A DNA stretch of 64,000 bases from positions 27,501 through 91,500 of the forward strand of contig JAKJHU010000038.1 of the NCBI GenBank assembly GCA_022316685.1. The letters are read 5' to 3'. Origin of the DNA: Progne subis subis (lineage: Eukaryota > Chordata > Aves > Passeriformes > Hirundinidae). Both the position numbers and the translations under genes were made by a program. Shown in pieces: positions 11,316-24,379 of this stretch. The stretch's first letter is position 1, and every line of letters begins with the position of its first letter. The notes under the pieces were generated by a model. It was not told where the DNA came from. It worked only from the letters and a program-made list of their open reading frames with translations, and made no database searches.

Positions 11316-14189
11316 TACAAAAAGTGCAGCTGGCCTGGGGGTGTTGGGCAGGTGCTCTGTGGTGTTACGAACGCATCGCGTTCCAACAAGAGCTTCTTTG
11401 TACCCTGAGATGTAGATACACCAGGTGTAACTGAAATATGATTTAATGAAAGGTATTTCACGGATTGAAATAGTATTCTGTCCTCATCGGGGAGTGTCAA
11501 ACATGCATGTGGCTCCAGGCTAGCAGATGCTGTAAAATTATCTGCTTTATGGCTAAGTAAGTAAGTGGCTTCATCTGGATTTTTTTTTATTATTATTTTT
11601 TTTTTTTTTTAGATGTCTCATAAGTAATGTTTTATGTATCTAGCAGTGTAGGACCTTTTCTGAAAATAGAACAATTTTTTCGTTTATTTTGACCTAGGTA
11701 TTACATGGTCTATCTGGAATTTTACTGTTTAGGTTTGTCATTCTTTTTATTACATAAAGCTTAAACTGAACTTGTTTCAGTAACAAATATCCTATTGTCA
11801 CAAGGACATGGTAACTTAATTTTGTTTTGCTTCCATTTGATAGGATACCTCTAGTCCCTTTCTATTGTGTGTGTATGTTTTGTTGTCATTTCATAATTTT
11901 ATCTCTATAAAATCTGGATTTTAGAAAGATCAAATTAAGTCTAGATAGTATTCCAGGATCCTCACTAGAATCTGCATGTCCTAACACTTATATTAAAGTA
12001 CAACCCACCATTAAAAGGGTGGCAAATGTACACACTTTCAGGAGCCACTGTTATCAAAATGAGAATTCGGGGATGAGACAGCAATACTGCACTCAAATGG
12101 ACCATGCAACATTTTTTGTCTGTGTCCCCACATTTCTCCCAAAGACACACTGGCATTTTCCTTAGCTGATACTCCTAGAGGCCAAATCCAACTGCCCTGA
12201 CAGCTGAAGCAAGACCACAGGTCACCACGCTTTGGCATGGTCTTGAAAACCTAAAGGATATAACCTGACATTTTGATTTTTCTCTTGTTGATTTTACCTT
12301 AATATTAAACTAATAATTTTCTCAGAATTTATGTATTAAGCCCCACTTATTTTTTTCCATTAGTAGCCCCTGGAGACCTTTTCCTATTCAGCATGTTTCA
12401 GTATGGAAATAGCAGGTGCCTGAGATTCCCTGAGATGAGTTTTCCTGGTAGAGAAGGAAGCACCAGTTGTGTTGCTAAAAGACTGCCTGGGCTGTTTTGT
12501 GAGGTCTTGAACAATTTCTGGCTTTGGTCTATTATTGCTTCTTTCAGAAGAATGATTCAGAGTATTCACCATTTGGAAAATACATTGTGCTTCATATAAT
12601 GTACCTACAGTACAAAAGGAGAACAGGAAAGTCAAATCTAAGAAGAATCCTAAAAGAATACAGAATGTTACAGGGAAATTAGGAACTCAGTAATTCTGTG
12701 ACGTGAGTATGAGAATCATCCTTCCTTTTGCTTTTTAAGTCAGTAGCTCTTCCTCACATATGCAAATAATTTTCCATGCATATAAGTGAGGATACTTTTT
12801 CTTTTATTATATTATTATCAAACTATTTGTCTAAAACCATGATGTCTCTATTTCTTCCTATTTCTCTTATGGAGAGTGTAAGTTATGAAATGCATTATTT
12901 TTTGCATTCTAATTCTCAGTATCACTCTTCTGAAGCCCCCTAAATGCAATAATTTCAATGAAATAAGCAGAAATGGTAGGGTTTCTTTAAACTTATTGTC
13001 TTCTTTTTATACAATTCTTCAGTCAGTGACAAAAGAATTCTGGAAGATTAGAAATTCTTGCACTAATAGTTGAAAACAGAAAAGCTGCATTATTATTATC
13101 TGAAAAATGGAAAAACAGTGACTTGTCCTGGGTGACTAGCCAAAGACAGAGATTTCACAGCAAAACCAGAAACAACTTTTGAATCTCAAGGGGGCTGTAC
13201 AAACATCTTAAACCTTTTAGTGCCGGATAATCATAGCAGGAAGAAAAGTAAAGACAAGCTGTATGTACTGCTATGAAAATGTTCAACACTTTTGTAATAT
13301 TGGAATGTTTTGTAAAGTTCAACATTTGTGAAAACTTGTTGGAGTTTCATGGCATGATCCGTTTCCATCAATTACCCAAAACACAAGAAAACGTAGCAAG
13401 GAAAAACTGCGATTGAACATTAATATTTGTTAATTTTATTTCTCTCCCTAGAATTGAACGTTAGTTTTTACTATTTTTATTTATCTCTCACTTATGAACA
13501 CTTTCCCCCTCCCCTTCAGCAAGTGACTGAACCCCCCAGCCCCTGAAGAGAGCCCTGTGGTCTTGTAGCAGCAGAAGTAAATCATGAGACCGATGACACC
13601 TCTTGCCAGGGGCCTGAGCTGCAGCCTGATGAGATCTACAGGAATCTCAGCTACACATCCTCCTCGGCAGAATACTTGCTCAAGGGTTAAGCACAACCCA
13701 AAGCACCTAGAGAAAGCTTTAACAAGTGTAAGTCCTAGGTGAGTCCCTTGCTAAAGGAGGAAATTTCACTCCAAAGAGAATCCTCCTATACTATAACTCT
13801 TTCTAATCAGGGGAAAACCCAAACCTGTTAGTGATTCCTAAAAACCTGCCTTCACACATGGGTAAAAATTCAATGAATTTGGAATGAGCCATCTGAAATT
13901 ATTTTCGAGCCCACTTGGCAAGCAAAGAGTGCTTTTTTTCCACAAGGCACTTTATTGAAGGAAACATTCACTGGCCTTTTATCCTCTAAAGTCTGGTATT
14001 TACAAGGGAAGCTGCTGGCTGTCTAATTGCAGCTCACAAAAACATCACACAGTCTCATCTAATCTCTCTCAGTTGTTGCTATATTTAGTTTTCTCTGGGA
14101 AAATTTACATATACCTGAACTGAATTCTAGCTCAGGTTAGAGGAAGAAAAGAAATGAAAAAGACTGAAAGAATCCCTAATATGATTTGC

Positions 14190-14194
<5 letters not shown>
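11316..14194. other. Gene-free AT-rich intergenic DNA
   Basis: Contains a T-rich run at about 11580-11612. Two octamer-like words lie 16 bases apart (ATGCAAAT 12760-12767 and ATGCATAT 12776-12783). No gene recognised. Confidence 0.45.

Positions 14195-14221
<27 letters not shown>
14195..14221. repeat. Poly-T tract, 27 T
   Basis: An uninterrupted homopolymer of 27 T. The sequence immediately after it is A-rich. It could be the tail of an old minus-strand retroposed copy, but no parent sequence is recognised beside it. Length may be affected by sequencing error. Confidence 0.9.
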
Positions 14222-17200
14222 CCTAAGGAAAAAAGAAAAGAAAACACTTCCCTGTGGAGATACAAGGATATCAACTCCTACACTATATAGCTACAAATTG
14301 GATCTGGTGCCAGTGACATCTAGAAGAAGTGATAACTTTACTTCAGAGTGGACACTGATGATACTCTGAGTGTGAACAACTCCTACACCAAAACTACCCT
14401 ACATATGTAAAGGGCTTTAGGTCAGGGTAGCTGCATTTTGCAGACCTGCACGATATTCTGATCCATGTGTGGGTGTCACCCATTGGGCCCCCCACAAGCT
14501 CTCCCTGGTTTCTGCCTGGCCCCTTAGTAGCACCACATCCTGGTTTCTGTCTGGCTTCAGTCAACAGGAACCCCAAACGTGGGTTATCCAGGGCTGAGAG
14601 CCAACTTTCTCGTGAGAGAAAACTCACTGCTGGTAACAACTGTATAGAAGTTGCAAGAAACAGTCCTCAGTGGGTAAATGCAGGGATCAGTTCACCTCTT
14701 CACTGTCAGTAGAGAATTACTTTTATTCACCAAGGTCACATCTTCAGCTCCATAAGTGCAGAAAAGCCTTCTGGACTTGAATCTTCCCTGGTATAGATGG
14801 AAGATGATCACTATTACTATTTAAAACATTTTTCTGTCCTTACAGTTCTCAGTCTGGGGAAATGTCATGGCAGGGAAAGGATGGTTGTGGTATGTTCAGG
14901 GAATGCGAAATCTATGGCGTTGTCCTGTGGGACAAATATTTCCCCTCATAAGAACATGTCTGTGTGTGGCAAAACTGGTGGGAAAGAGAATTCAGAATTT
15001 AAATTCCACTAAGCAATCAAAAGTCAGATGAGCAGAAACAGCAAGTGGAATCAAGAATCTGGCTTTTGCTCTGTTTTGCAATAAAACACTTCATAGTGGA
15101 ATCGACCAAGATGTAGATCAGAAGTAAGACTCTAACTCTGAGTCTAACTCTAACTCGAGTGCCTTTTGCTTTCCAAGATTCAAATACCACTCATTAGCAT
15201 TAATAACCTTTTGAAACCAGTTGATTTTCCCTGGGTATCTCTTTCACAATAGAGTTTCATTTGCAGAGTCAACACATGTCAGTAATACATGAGGAATGCA
15301 GGTTAGAAAAAGTATTTTACAAAACACAGTGACACGTGCTTGCTTTTCCTTTCTGAATGTATGTTATCAGTTTGCTTCCTGGATGTCTGTGATATTTTCA
15401 CTTTCTAACTATGCATTGAAAATCTAGACAAGCCATGTGTCCTTTAGTCTTTCAGGTGATGATTTTTTCCTGGTAATCTTAATTTCATTATTATTTACTT
15501 ACTTACATTTCTTTAACAGTAAATTCTGATTTATTTGCAAGCAGAAATAAGTGCTATATGGTTATGAAGAATAATAGATTGGGAGATTATACGTGCTACA
15601 TAAAGAATTATTATAGCACTTCTATTTTCTGTAAGTTCATCTTTGACCATTATTGTTTCTGTAATTAATACTTTTAAAGATTCTGGTTTATTTGCATTTA
15701 CTACTGCCATAAGGTAGGATTTAAAAGCAAGCTTTCTATTATTTTATGCAGCACAGTTGTGATGCATTGATGCCTCCCTGTGATAGCTATGAAAGTTACT
15801 GTTCAGCATTTTGTCAGCGTTCTATTTCACGATACTTCAACATCTACCTATGCTTGCTTTATTTGCCTCAACTCTTGCCCCAATAACATACTTCCTAATT
15901 CTTTCAGCCAGAGTTTCTGACCCACCAGCTACTTTAACTTCTCTTTATAATGACCAAACCTGAACTCTTACGATGGTCTCTAGTGCCATACGTTGTTAAA
16001 GACCTTTTTCTCCGACAGGAGCTGAAATGGAAGTACAAATGCTAAGTATGTAGACTCTTCCTGAAGTACTTCCCTGAGATAATAGTTCCCTTATAGAACA
16101 CTGTGTTTCATAACTGCATTTTGAAATGATTTGGTAAACTTTCTCAGGAAATGCAGAAGGTCTAGTGCAGCTTTATTGCATAGGAGCTCAGTCTGTTGTC
16201 CATAACAGGAGTTTCAATTTATGGGCAAAAATGCTCTTAATGACACATATGATTTCAGCATACACATTTGCTTTTGATTAAACTCTGTAACACATTGGTA
16301 CACCCATGTAGAACTGACATTTGTCTTTATGAATCTCATGTAAAATGACACTTTGAGTCATGCACAAGGAATTTACAAGAAGAACATGACAAAACAATGT
16401 CCTTTTTGTGAACAGAGCCCATATTGTAAGCTTTTATTGCTTTACCAGTAATACATAATTAAATATGTCTACAAAGTCTGGCTTTGATCCTGGGGCTTTC
16501 TTCCCTGGGTTTAAGCTAGATAGAGTTCCTGTATCCACGATACGACTACGTAGTAGGTAAGGTTTATGCCCAGCCTGTACTTTTAAAATCAGCTCTCTTG
16601 TGAATTCATTGTTCTCTAAACATAATCCCGAAGAACAGTTTAACGCTACAACGACACTAAGATTTCAAGTCAAAAGGTTCTAAAATGAGATGAAGAGTGG
16701 AACATGATCACAGCTGGATGGCACAGCACACAGCAGATCCCAGTTACTATAAGACAGTGTGTGCCATGGAGAATGTCCCTGCACAGCCAGGCGGAGATAC
16801 CTGCTCAGAACCACCAAACCAGCTTTGCTCCAGGGCTCCCTCCATTCACACTGCAGCTGAAACTCAGCCCCGGGGTAGTTGTGGAAAAGCTGAGCTGGGG
16901 TAAAATAATGTGGAATTCTGAGGAAACAGAGTGGAAGATTTATTGAAAATGTGTTTATGAATCTTCATCCCTTCCATGTCGCTGCTTTGCCCTATATGTT
17001 TTAGACTGAAAAATTATTAATCGCTGACATTTATTTTTGTTTTAGCTTGTCCTGAGCAATCTTTGCTGAGAAATTATATGGGGCAAATAAGATCACTTCT
17101 GAGAGAAGGCAACTAAGTGTATTTTTTCACAGTGAAATGTAGTTTGATTTTCAGAGGTATTCAGCATCTGGAATTTCCTTCATAAAACTTCTGAAGGAAA

Positions 17201-20200
17201 TAAATATCTATTATTTTCTCAACAAAATTTAGTCTCCATTGCCTCTATTATATTTTACTTAATAATATTTACTTTCTAGAAGCTGATTATTACTATTTAT
17301 TTCAAACTTCTTGAGCAATTAACACCCCTTGGAAAATTTTGAGGTATCTGCATATGGAACCTGATCTTCATACATACAACTACTGCAGGAAGTTTGCAAT
17401 ATCTGGTCCAAATTCCCTGTTTTGCAAATATCTATAGTAGGACAAGCAAGAGAGCAACCGGAAGAAAGGATTCAAATGCTGCCAAGGAGAATTTGTCCAA
17501 GTACTAGAACAGCTGAAAAATCCTGTCCCATTCTTTCGAGGCTGTACTGTCTCACTTCTGACCTTAGAGACAGCCAGACTGTGTATGGCAGGGTGGGGAA
17601 TAGGAGAGGTGGTGGCAGCAAAACTGAGTGAGAGAGACATTTGCATCACAACTGCGACATCTGCATCAAACAGATACATTTCTGTATCACTATAGAGTTG
17701 TTTTCTCTGTTGGTCGGATGGATGGGAAGAACCAGAGGCTGGGAAATTCAGAAGTACCATCAGAGGCAGGCTGATGAGTTCATGATGCACTTTCTTTTCT
17801 AGGGAGAGGGGAACAGCTCTTACATAAGGTCTCCCACTCCTCAGAGCAGTAGCCTTGCAGAAAACCATTGCCAGCACAGCCTCTTTGTACTGCAGGAAAT
17901 TCAAGTGTGCTTGATGAAGTTACTAAAACTTCCATTTGTTTTTATGTTCAGGGTTCAATGTTCAGTTTATATTTCTTGTTCAGGGCTGTTTTCTAATTTC
18001 CTCTGGAGAGACAACCCATGGCACCAGCTCTATTGGTCTATGGCAAAAGCTAGAGCCAAAAATGTTGCTGAAGGCTAATATTGAAGGCAGGAAGAGGAAA
18101 AAACAAATGGACCAGTGAAAATGAATTCATGATTCCAGGAAAACACCTGAATTTGTGTGATTATAGCCATCAAACTCTCTGCATATGAATTTTAGTCTTC
18201 ATTTCTGGTACTGTAAATAGTACTTCATAGAGCTAATATTTCCCACACCTCCTAGAAGATTGCACTGTCCTGGTCCCTGATACTCAGACTTACACTGTAC
18301 ACACCCAATTATCCTGTATCTGCCTTTGACCAATGTTTGAAAATTTTAACACCAAAATTTAAGCTCTTGTATTAGTAAAAAATATGTTTTTACTACTCTA
18401 AAGTAGAAAAATAGACCCCAATCTTAAAGATTTTTGTCAGACAAACAACTTAAGACTAGCAGAGTTATCCTCAAATTCAGTATGTGTTCTTTTCCAATTT
18501 GATCAATAAATCCTGAGTAGCAATGTGCAAGGGCTTAGTAAACAATTTCTCTAGAGATCTACGTGCAGTCAAGAGTCCATCCTCACATGGCAGACCTGCT
18601 TGCTGCAATGCATTGGTGGGTCCTTAGAGGTGTTTTGAATAAACCTTCCCCTTTCACTGCAATTGCTTGTAGCTGTAACTGTGAATCATGTGGATCCAGG
18701 CCACAGGACCGAGACCTCAGGCACTTGAATTTCCAAACTCTCAGGTTTTGTGCAAACAGTATGGGACAGGAAGGATGAGGGTATAGGAATGCCTGTAGAG
18801 GATTTTTTGTGTGAGAAGAAAAGATAGGATGTGATGCCAAGAAGATTGCCTTAGGAAAAAAAAAAATCTGAAATCTTCATTTTCTCTCAAATGCTGTTCT
18901 GGTAACCTATTCAGATTATAATGCTCAGTTTTTGCCCTTTACTCTTTTCTTTGCCGTTTGTATCAGATCTTCCAGATATAGTCAGAGCAACACACTATTG
19001 CACATAGTGCTCCCTCCTGACTGCATTTCTATGCTTATTCTGTTCCATTCTTGCTTTATTTTATGGGACTTGCAGTGCTTTTAACTTTTTAAAACCCTCA
19101 CAACAGTGATTATCTATTCATTGCTATATTACTTGATGAACAAAATCCCTTATATAGCTGGTATAATGGAGAAACATCATCAGCCTAAAATTTTTTTATG
19201 TTATAAGAGAAACAGTACAAGCCATGTGACCATTCAATTTTTAATAAATCCCCTTTACATAGTTTCTTAATTCTATAGGAAGCTGCATTTGGGATTATTT
19301 CCTCTAATTCCCCAAGCAAGCAGATTGTCTGTTGCAATATCACCTTTATTTTTAGTGTGTAGTTTCCTTTTCTGGTGTATTTCTTCAGTTTTACTTGGCT
19401 TGGATTCAAAAATGTTCTGATTTTAGCTTTTTTCTTTTAATCATTACAGTCCCTACTGTATTGATAAACTGGTCAACTCCTATGAACACTGCAACAATCT
19501 CCAAGTCAGGTATTTCTTTTGCTAGGTGAATATTTTCTAGCGTCCAAGGGACATTGATCTACTTACACCCCTCCTTGATTTCATTTGTGGAATTATCTGT
19601 CTCTGCCATCACATTTTTCCCTTGGAGTTTAGGCACCATTGACAGAAGTACTTTTTCTTTACCTTTTCCTGCATCAAATCTATTACAGGACTTTCCTCAT
19701 TTCACAGACTTTGTAGTTTATCATAACTCTTAGTTCTCAGGTCTTGTGAAAAGGAGGCAGGATGTTGAAAGCTGACAATGAATTTAGGGCTGACTACTAA
19801 TATGTCTTTATATGTAGGGCTTTTGTTACTATTACTTTTAATTGAAGATATATTTCCTCTTCTTAATGTCTTACTATGTTATGTACACAGAGTGGCCAAG
19901 AAAAAAAAAGATAGTAATAGACTAAAATTGCCTGGGAACTGAAAAAGCAATAGACTATACAACAGAGAGATGTATTATGTAGTGAAAAGTACAAGATTTA
20001 ATATTATTAGCATAAAGGAAGCTGCACATAAAGTTGTCTCCTTCCTTATAGAAATATGAGTCTACAAGCAGCTTGTGTGACATCTTAACAGTAGCAGTTG
20101 AAGCACATGTACGAAGTATGAAGGCTAAAAACATTTCCAGAAAGAGCATGGTTTTCCCAGAGGACAATTTTTGTTGCACTAATGGCTGGCACTTAATTTT

Positions 20201-22999
20201 AAGGACAGTTTAAAAAACATGGATAAAAACCTGAATTAGTTATTTCATTAGCAATATTTGTTTTGTAAAGATTGCAAACATAACTGTGATTTACCCTAGA
20301 TAACTCACACTGAAACTAATAGCTAAGCCTTGATCCAGTATTTTTTTGATATAATAAGAATAAAAGAACTTTTCAGCTTAATCTGAGTGTGGGTATTTCA
20401 AAGAGTGTGGGTATTTGCAAACTCAGGAAAAAAAGACCTTTTCATTAATCCATCCTTTTGGAAACAGTCACACTAACCCACAACCACATACAAATACAAA
20501 AATCCTAATGGGACTATTTTCTTACTAAGCCTGTAATAGTTTACATTCACCTAATGGCCTGGGGTTATAAGCAAACTACTCAATTAGAGAATTTAGGCTG
20601 GTTGCCCACATATTTTAGAGCAAATTATCCCTTCTCAAATGCAGAACCCCCTATATAAAATGCCTAAACAGTATTTCCTGTCAAAAAAGCAAAAATATTA
20701 TTCCCTAAATTCCCACCTTGAGTCTACTAAGTATTTCTCTTTATGCTAGTGTAGCCATTTTATGGAGAAATGTTTGTTTTTGCCTCACATACCTCAATCT
20801 AGACCCTTTTGTTGGAAACGTTTTTAACAGTGTTTTAACATAGCTACTAAGCAGCTAAAAAATGCTAATGCAACCTGGTTTTTTTTCTTCTCAGATTAAA
20901 ATTTTCAAGAACAGTTTCCCACTCTCCTTATTGGTGATACTGGAACACAGAGGTCTTCTGAAGGCCTGGCATTTTGAAACTTCCAGGATAAGATCTCCCA
21001 CTTCTAAGGGCAGTCTGAATTTGAATTACTTTTTTAGTATTACTATTTTTTAGCATTTCTACTGCTTCTTTTTTAATTTAAAAGAGAGGCTGATGCTTTT
21101 AAGCTATAAACACCCATTAAAAGTTCCTCACCCTATTATGCCAAACTGCTGCTCTTAATTGTATGCAGCTGGGTGGATCACTAAATTCTCATGTCAAAGA
21201 GGAAGATTTAAAAAGTACAATTAATTAGATATCAACTCCTCATAACCCACCCGTTTCTGACATGTAGATAAGTGGTTTTCCCCATGAGCTGGGATTTAAA
21301 CTCTCCCTTGTAATGCTTGACCACACCAGGGCAAGACCAGCTGAGGCTCAAAGTGGGTGACCAGTGTCATGACTCTGGTTTTGGCACCAGTCCGGTTTTC
21401 AGGCTGTGGATGAAGGGGCTCCAACCTCTGTTAATCCTATTCTTTCTTGTGTTCTCGTAGTTAACCAAAATGACTTTCTGGGAGATGTAATAGGAGCTGA
21501 AGGGACTGTTGGCTGGTGGACGTGTAAGTAGATGAGACACAGACCTTTCTGGAAATGAAAGTATTTTATATACGTGCCACGAGTACTGTCACAGTTATGA
21601 GCACCAGTGCCCTTTCTCTTGTTTGAGATCTGGGGTAAAGAATGAGGGTGGCAGCTCTCACTCTAGGATCTCTCTAAAACTTAGAAAGGCTTGTTTTGTG
21701 ATTCCTATCAAGAGCAAAGCCTTGTGCTCCACCATAGAGGTCGTAGATGTCCTTGCACAAAATTCTGCTGAAGTCAAAGAGCAGTCTTCAGCTCATCTGA
21801 AGACAAAATTTAGTTTAATATGTGAAAATGCATGTTAATGTGATGTAAGTTAATAACTAAAAAAACATTTCAATAAAGAAATGAGATAGTGAGGAACGTT
21901 CTGAATGTCAAAAGATTACATTAGAGCAGAGGAGTCTTCCATTTTTGACAAGTTTAACATTTTCAGTTCGAAATGCCTCTATTTAAGGCTTCAAGTAGTC
22001 TACTCCTGAAAGTCAGAATCTCTGGAATTTTTTCACTATGACACCCAACACAAGCTGTTGATTTGGAAGGCACAGGTGTTACAAAATTAGATGGGACAAT
22101 CTCCTAGACCAATGCACAGTTCAGATAATGCAGCAGCAAAGATAAAAGCATATTCCGTCCTTCAACACTATTAGTTTTTAAATACTATGACGGGCAAGAG
22201 CTGAAAGAATAGATTAAAACTGTCAAATAATGAAGATGATGTGTGCCATGGAATTAGCAGGTTTCAGTCCTGCATTAGAAGAGAACTCCTACCACTGTGT
22301 AGAACCCTAACAAGTTCAGGAGAAGTATGCAGATAAAATATCCCACTATGACTGATGAAAGATTAGGGTATAATTTCATGCAACACTCAAAGAATAGAGA
22401 AAGCATAATTTCTAAACTGAGGGAAGCACATGTTAAAGAACAAAAGATGATGCCAGTGTAATAAAAGCACTTCAGTACAGTGGGGAAAAGCAAAGAATAA
22501 TTATAGCTATATAGAAATTATGTAGCATCAGTATTATAGAGATAAAATAATTAATTAATGCATATACTTTTTCTGCTAAAGGAGTGTCTTTAGAGAATTT
22601 TAAAATCAGTAAGCTGCAGGTGGCTATTCCATGAGCAGGCTGTTCCTTTTCTTAGGGAAATCAACAACAGCTATACCGGTAGGGAATAACATACCCAAGA
22701 AAACTCTTATTATCACCAGAAAAACAATAGGCAAATATACTTCATTTTCTCTAATGGGCTCATTAAGCAGGATTTATTCAATTAAGATAGAATTTCCTCA
22801 CTAAGAATATGGTAAATTATTTACAAAGTTAAGATTATTATCAAAGGAATATGCAAGTATTTCAGGACTCAGGATTAGACCAGAAATTCTGGAGCAAACT
22901 GGGTAAAAACAAAATGCCCAATCTATCCATGTGATAGAATTTGATTAAGTTTTACTGGCTTTTTACTACAATTTCCAATTTGATAGGCCCTACTAAAGC
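14222..22999. other. Gene-free AT-rich intergenic DNA
   Basis: Holds a short CTAACT-type hexamer array (15130-15159), a small direct duplication GAGTGTGGGTATTT (two copies, about 20384-20416), and a 174-codon minus-strand frame at 17380-17904 with no recognisable domain. No RNA gene or transposon is identified. Confidence 0.45.
15130..15159. repeat. Degenerate (CTAACT)n hexamer array
   Basis: Roughly five units of a CTAACT/CTGAGT hexamer in 30 bases. It resembles, but is not, the vertebrate telomeric hexamer. Confidence 0.6.
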
Positions 23000-23420
23000 T
23001 AAAATTGAACTTCTTATACAAAGCTTATGTGGTTATGTTTGTTATTAGCATTGTCTTTCCCGGAGATATTTGGATTTTGTTTAACTGAAAAATAAACAAG
23101 TTAAATGCCGAATTGCCTGGCTAAGACAGTTATATGATGTGGTCTTTTTCTTTCATTATATAGATTGTGAGTTTTGGGATTCATGTTTAGGAGTTTGTGG
23201 TTACTTTACTTTAAATCTAATACCATGGACATATAACGTTTTTGTTCAATGTTCTGCTTTTTTCATATAAAGTTCTGTGTCCTGGCCAATTTATGGCCAG
23301 ACTTATCCAATAAACAACTTTGTAGGAATGCATTTATAGATTGTTAGAAATATGTGTGGTGCCTGCACTTCTCTCAGCAATAATGTAATGATTTATTTTG
23401 ACTGTTAATTTTAAGCTATA
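23000..23420. promoter_or_regulatory. Candidate enhancer-like block with HOX-type sites
   Basis: Contains a perfect inverted repeat CTGGCCA-ATTTA-TGGCCAG (23282-23300), then CCAATAAA (23307-23314), which matches posterior HOX (HOX13-class) binding preference. ATGATTTAT (23388-23396) matches the PBX-HOX type. The LNPK-EVX2 interval is known in mouse to hold limb enhancers such as Prox. Whether this block corresponds to one is unknown. Confidence 0.25.
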
Positions 23421-23842
23421 TTATAACAAAAAGGGAAAATAATTTACATGCCTCAGAAGTTATTTTCTCAAAAATTAGGAAAATGTAGGAAGTTGCATAG
23501 GTCAAGATTTAAAAAAAAAAATGCTTAGCGAGTATGAATGGATTTTCCTGACATTTGAACCCCTCAGATTTTCAAAGGTTAGACAATTAGCACTCACTGA
23601 AAATCAGATCCCTTGCAGTATCCTACCTAAAGCCTTTCTGGAAGTTGTCTTGGTAAATCAAAGAGTAGGCAAACAATTCAAATAGGAAAGCCTAGTATTC
23701 GTCAAAGCATATACCAGAGAAGCATAAATTACTACATTGTAAAGTAGGAGAGGGATATCTGTGCTGTGGAAGCTCCCCGGAAATCTAGGATCTCATCTGC
23801 CAGCCATAGGTTATTCCAGCATAAAATAGAGCCGGCACCAAA

Positions 23843-23863
23843 CTGTATATACCCTATATACAG
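23843..23863. repeat. Short perfect inverted repeat
   Basis: Nine-base arms CTGTATATA and TATATACAG are separated by CCC. A small hairpin-capable sequence with no assigned role. Confidence 0.7.
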
Positions 23864-24379
23864 GGAGAGAAACAAAAAGCATCCATCAAGAAGACATCAA
23901 TAAGACAATACTACTTAATTATCCATGTGCCAAACATTATTTTTCACAGGTCTTCTCAGTGTACTATGGTGTGAGAACTCCTGTGAAAATGAAGGAAGCT
24001 TGTATGGATTTGAAGAACAAGTTGCTAAGACAGGCAGCTAACAATGAGAGTAACTAAGTTTTGTGCTTTAGGTTAATAGGTTTGAGATTAGCACCTATCT
24101 GTCTTAAAGTGAAATTAATTAAATTAATGTGTAAAACTACCATTCTTCATAAATAATTTAAGTCACTGGCAAACATAAAATGTATTACAGCTATTTTTTT
24201 CTGATTTTCTAGCATGAAAGAACTGATCTAGAATTGATAAATACATATCACTTAATAAAATCACTTAATAAACACTGATCTAACAAAATATATATATATT
24301 TTGCCCTAAAACAAAAGTCCTAGACTTCAGTACATGTTATTTGTATTTTCTGGTAACTCCTTTTATTCCCAACAGGACT

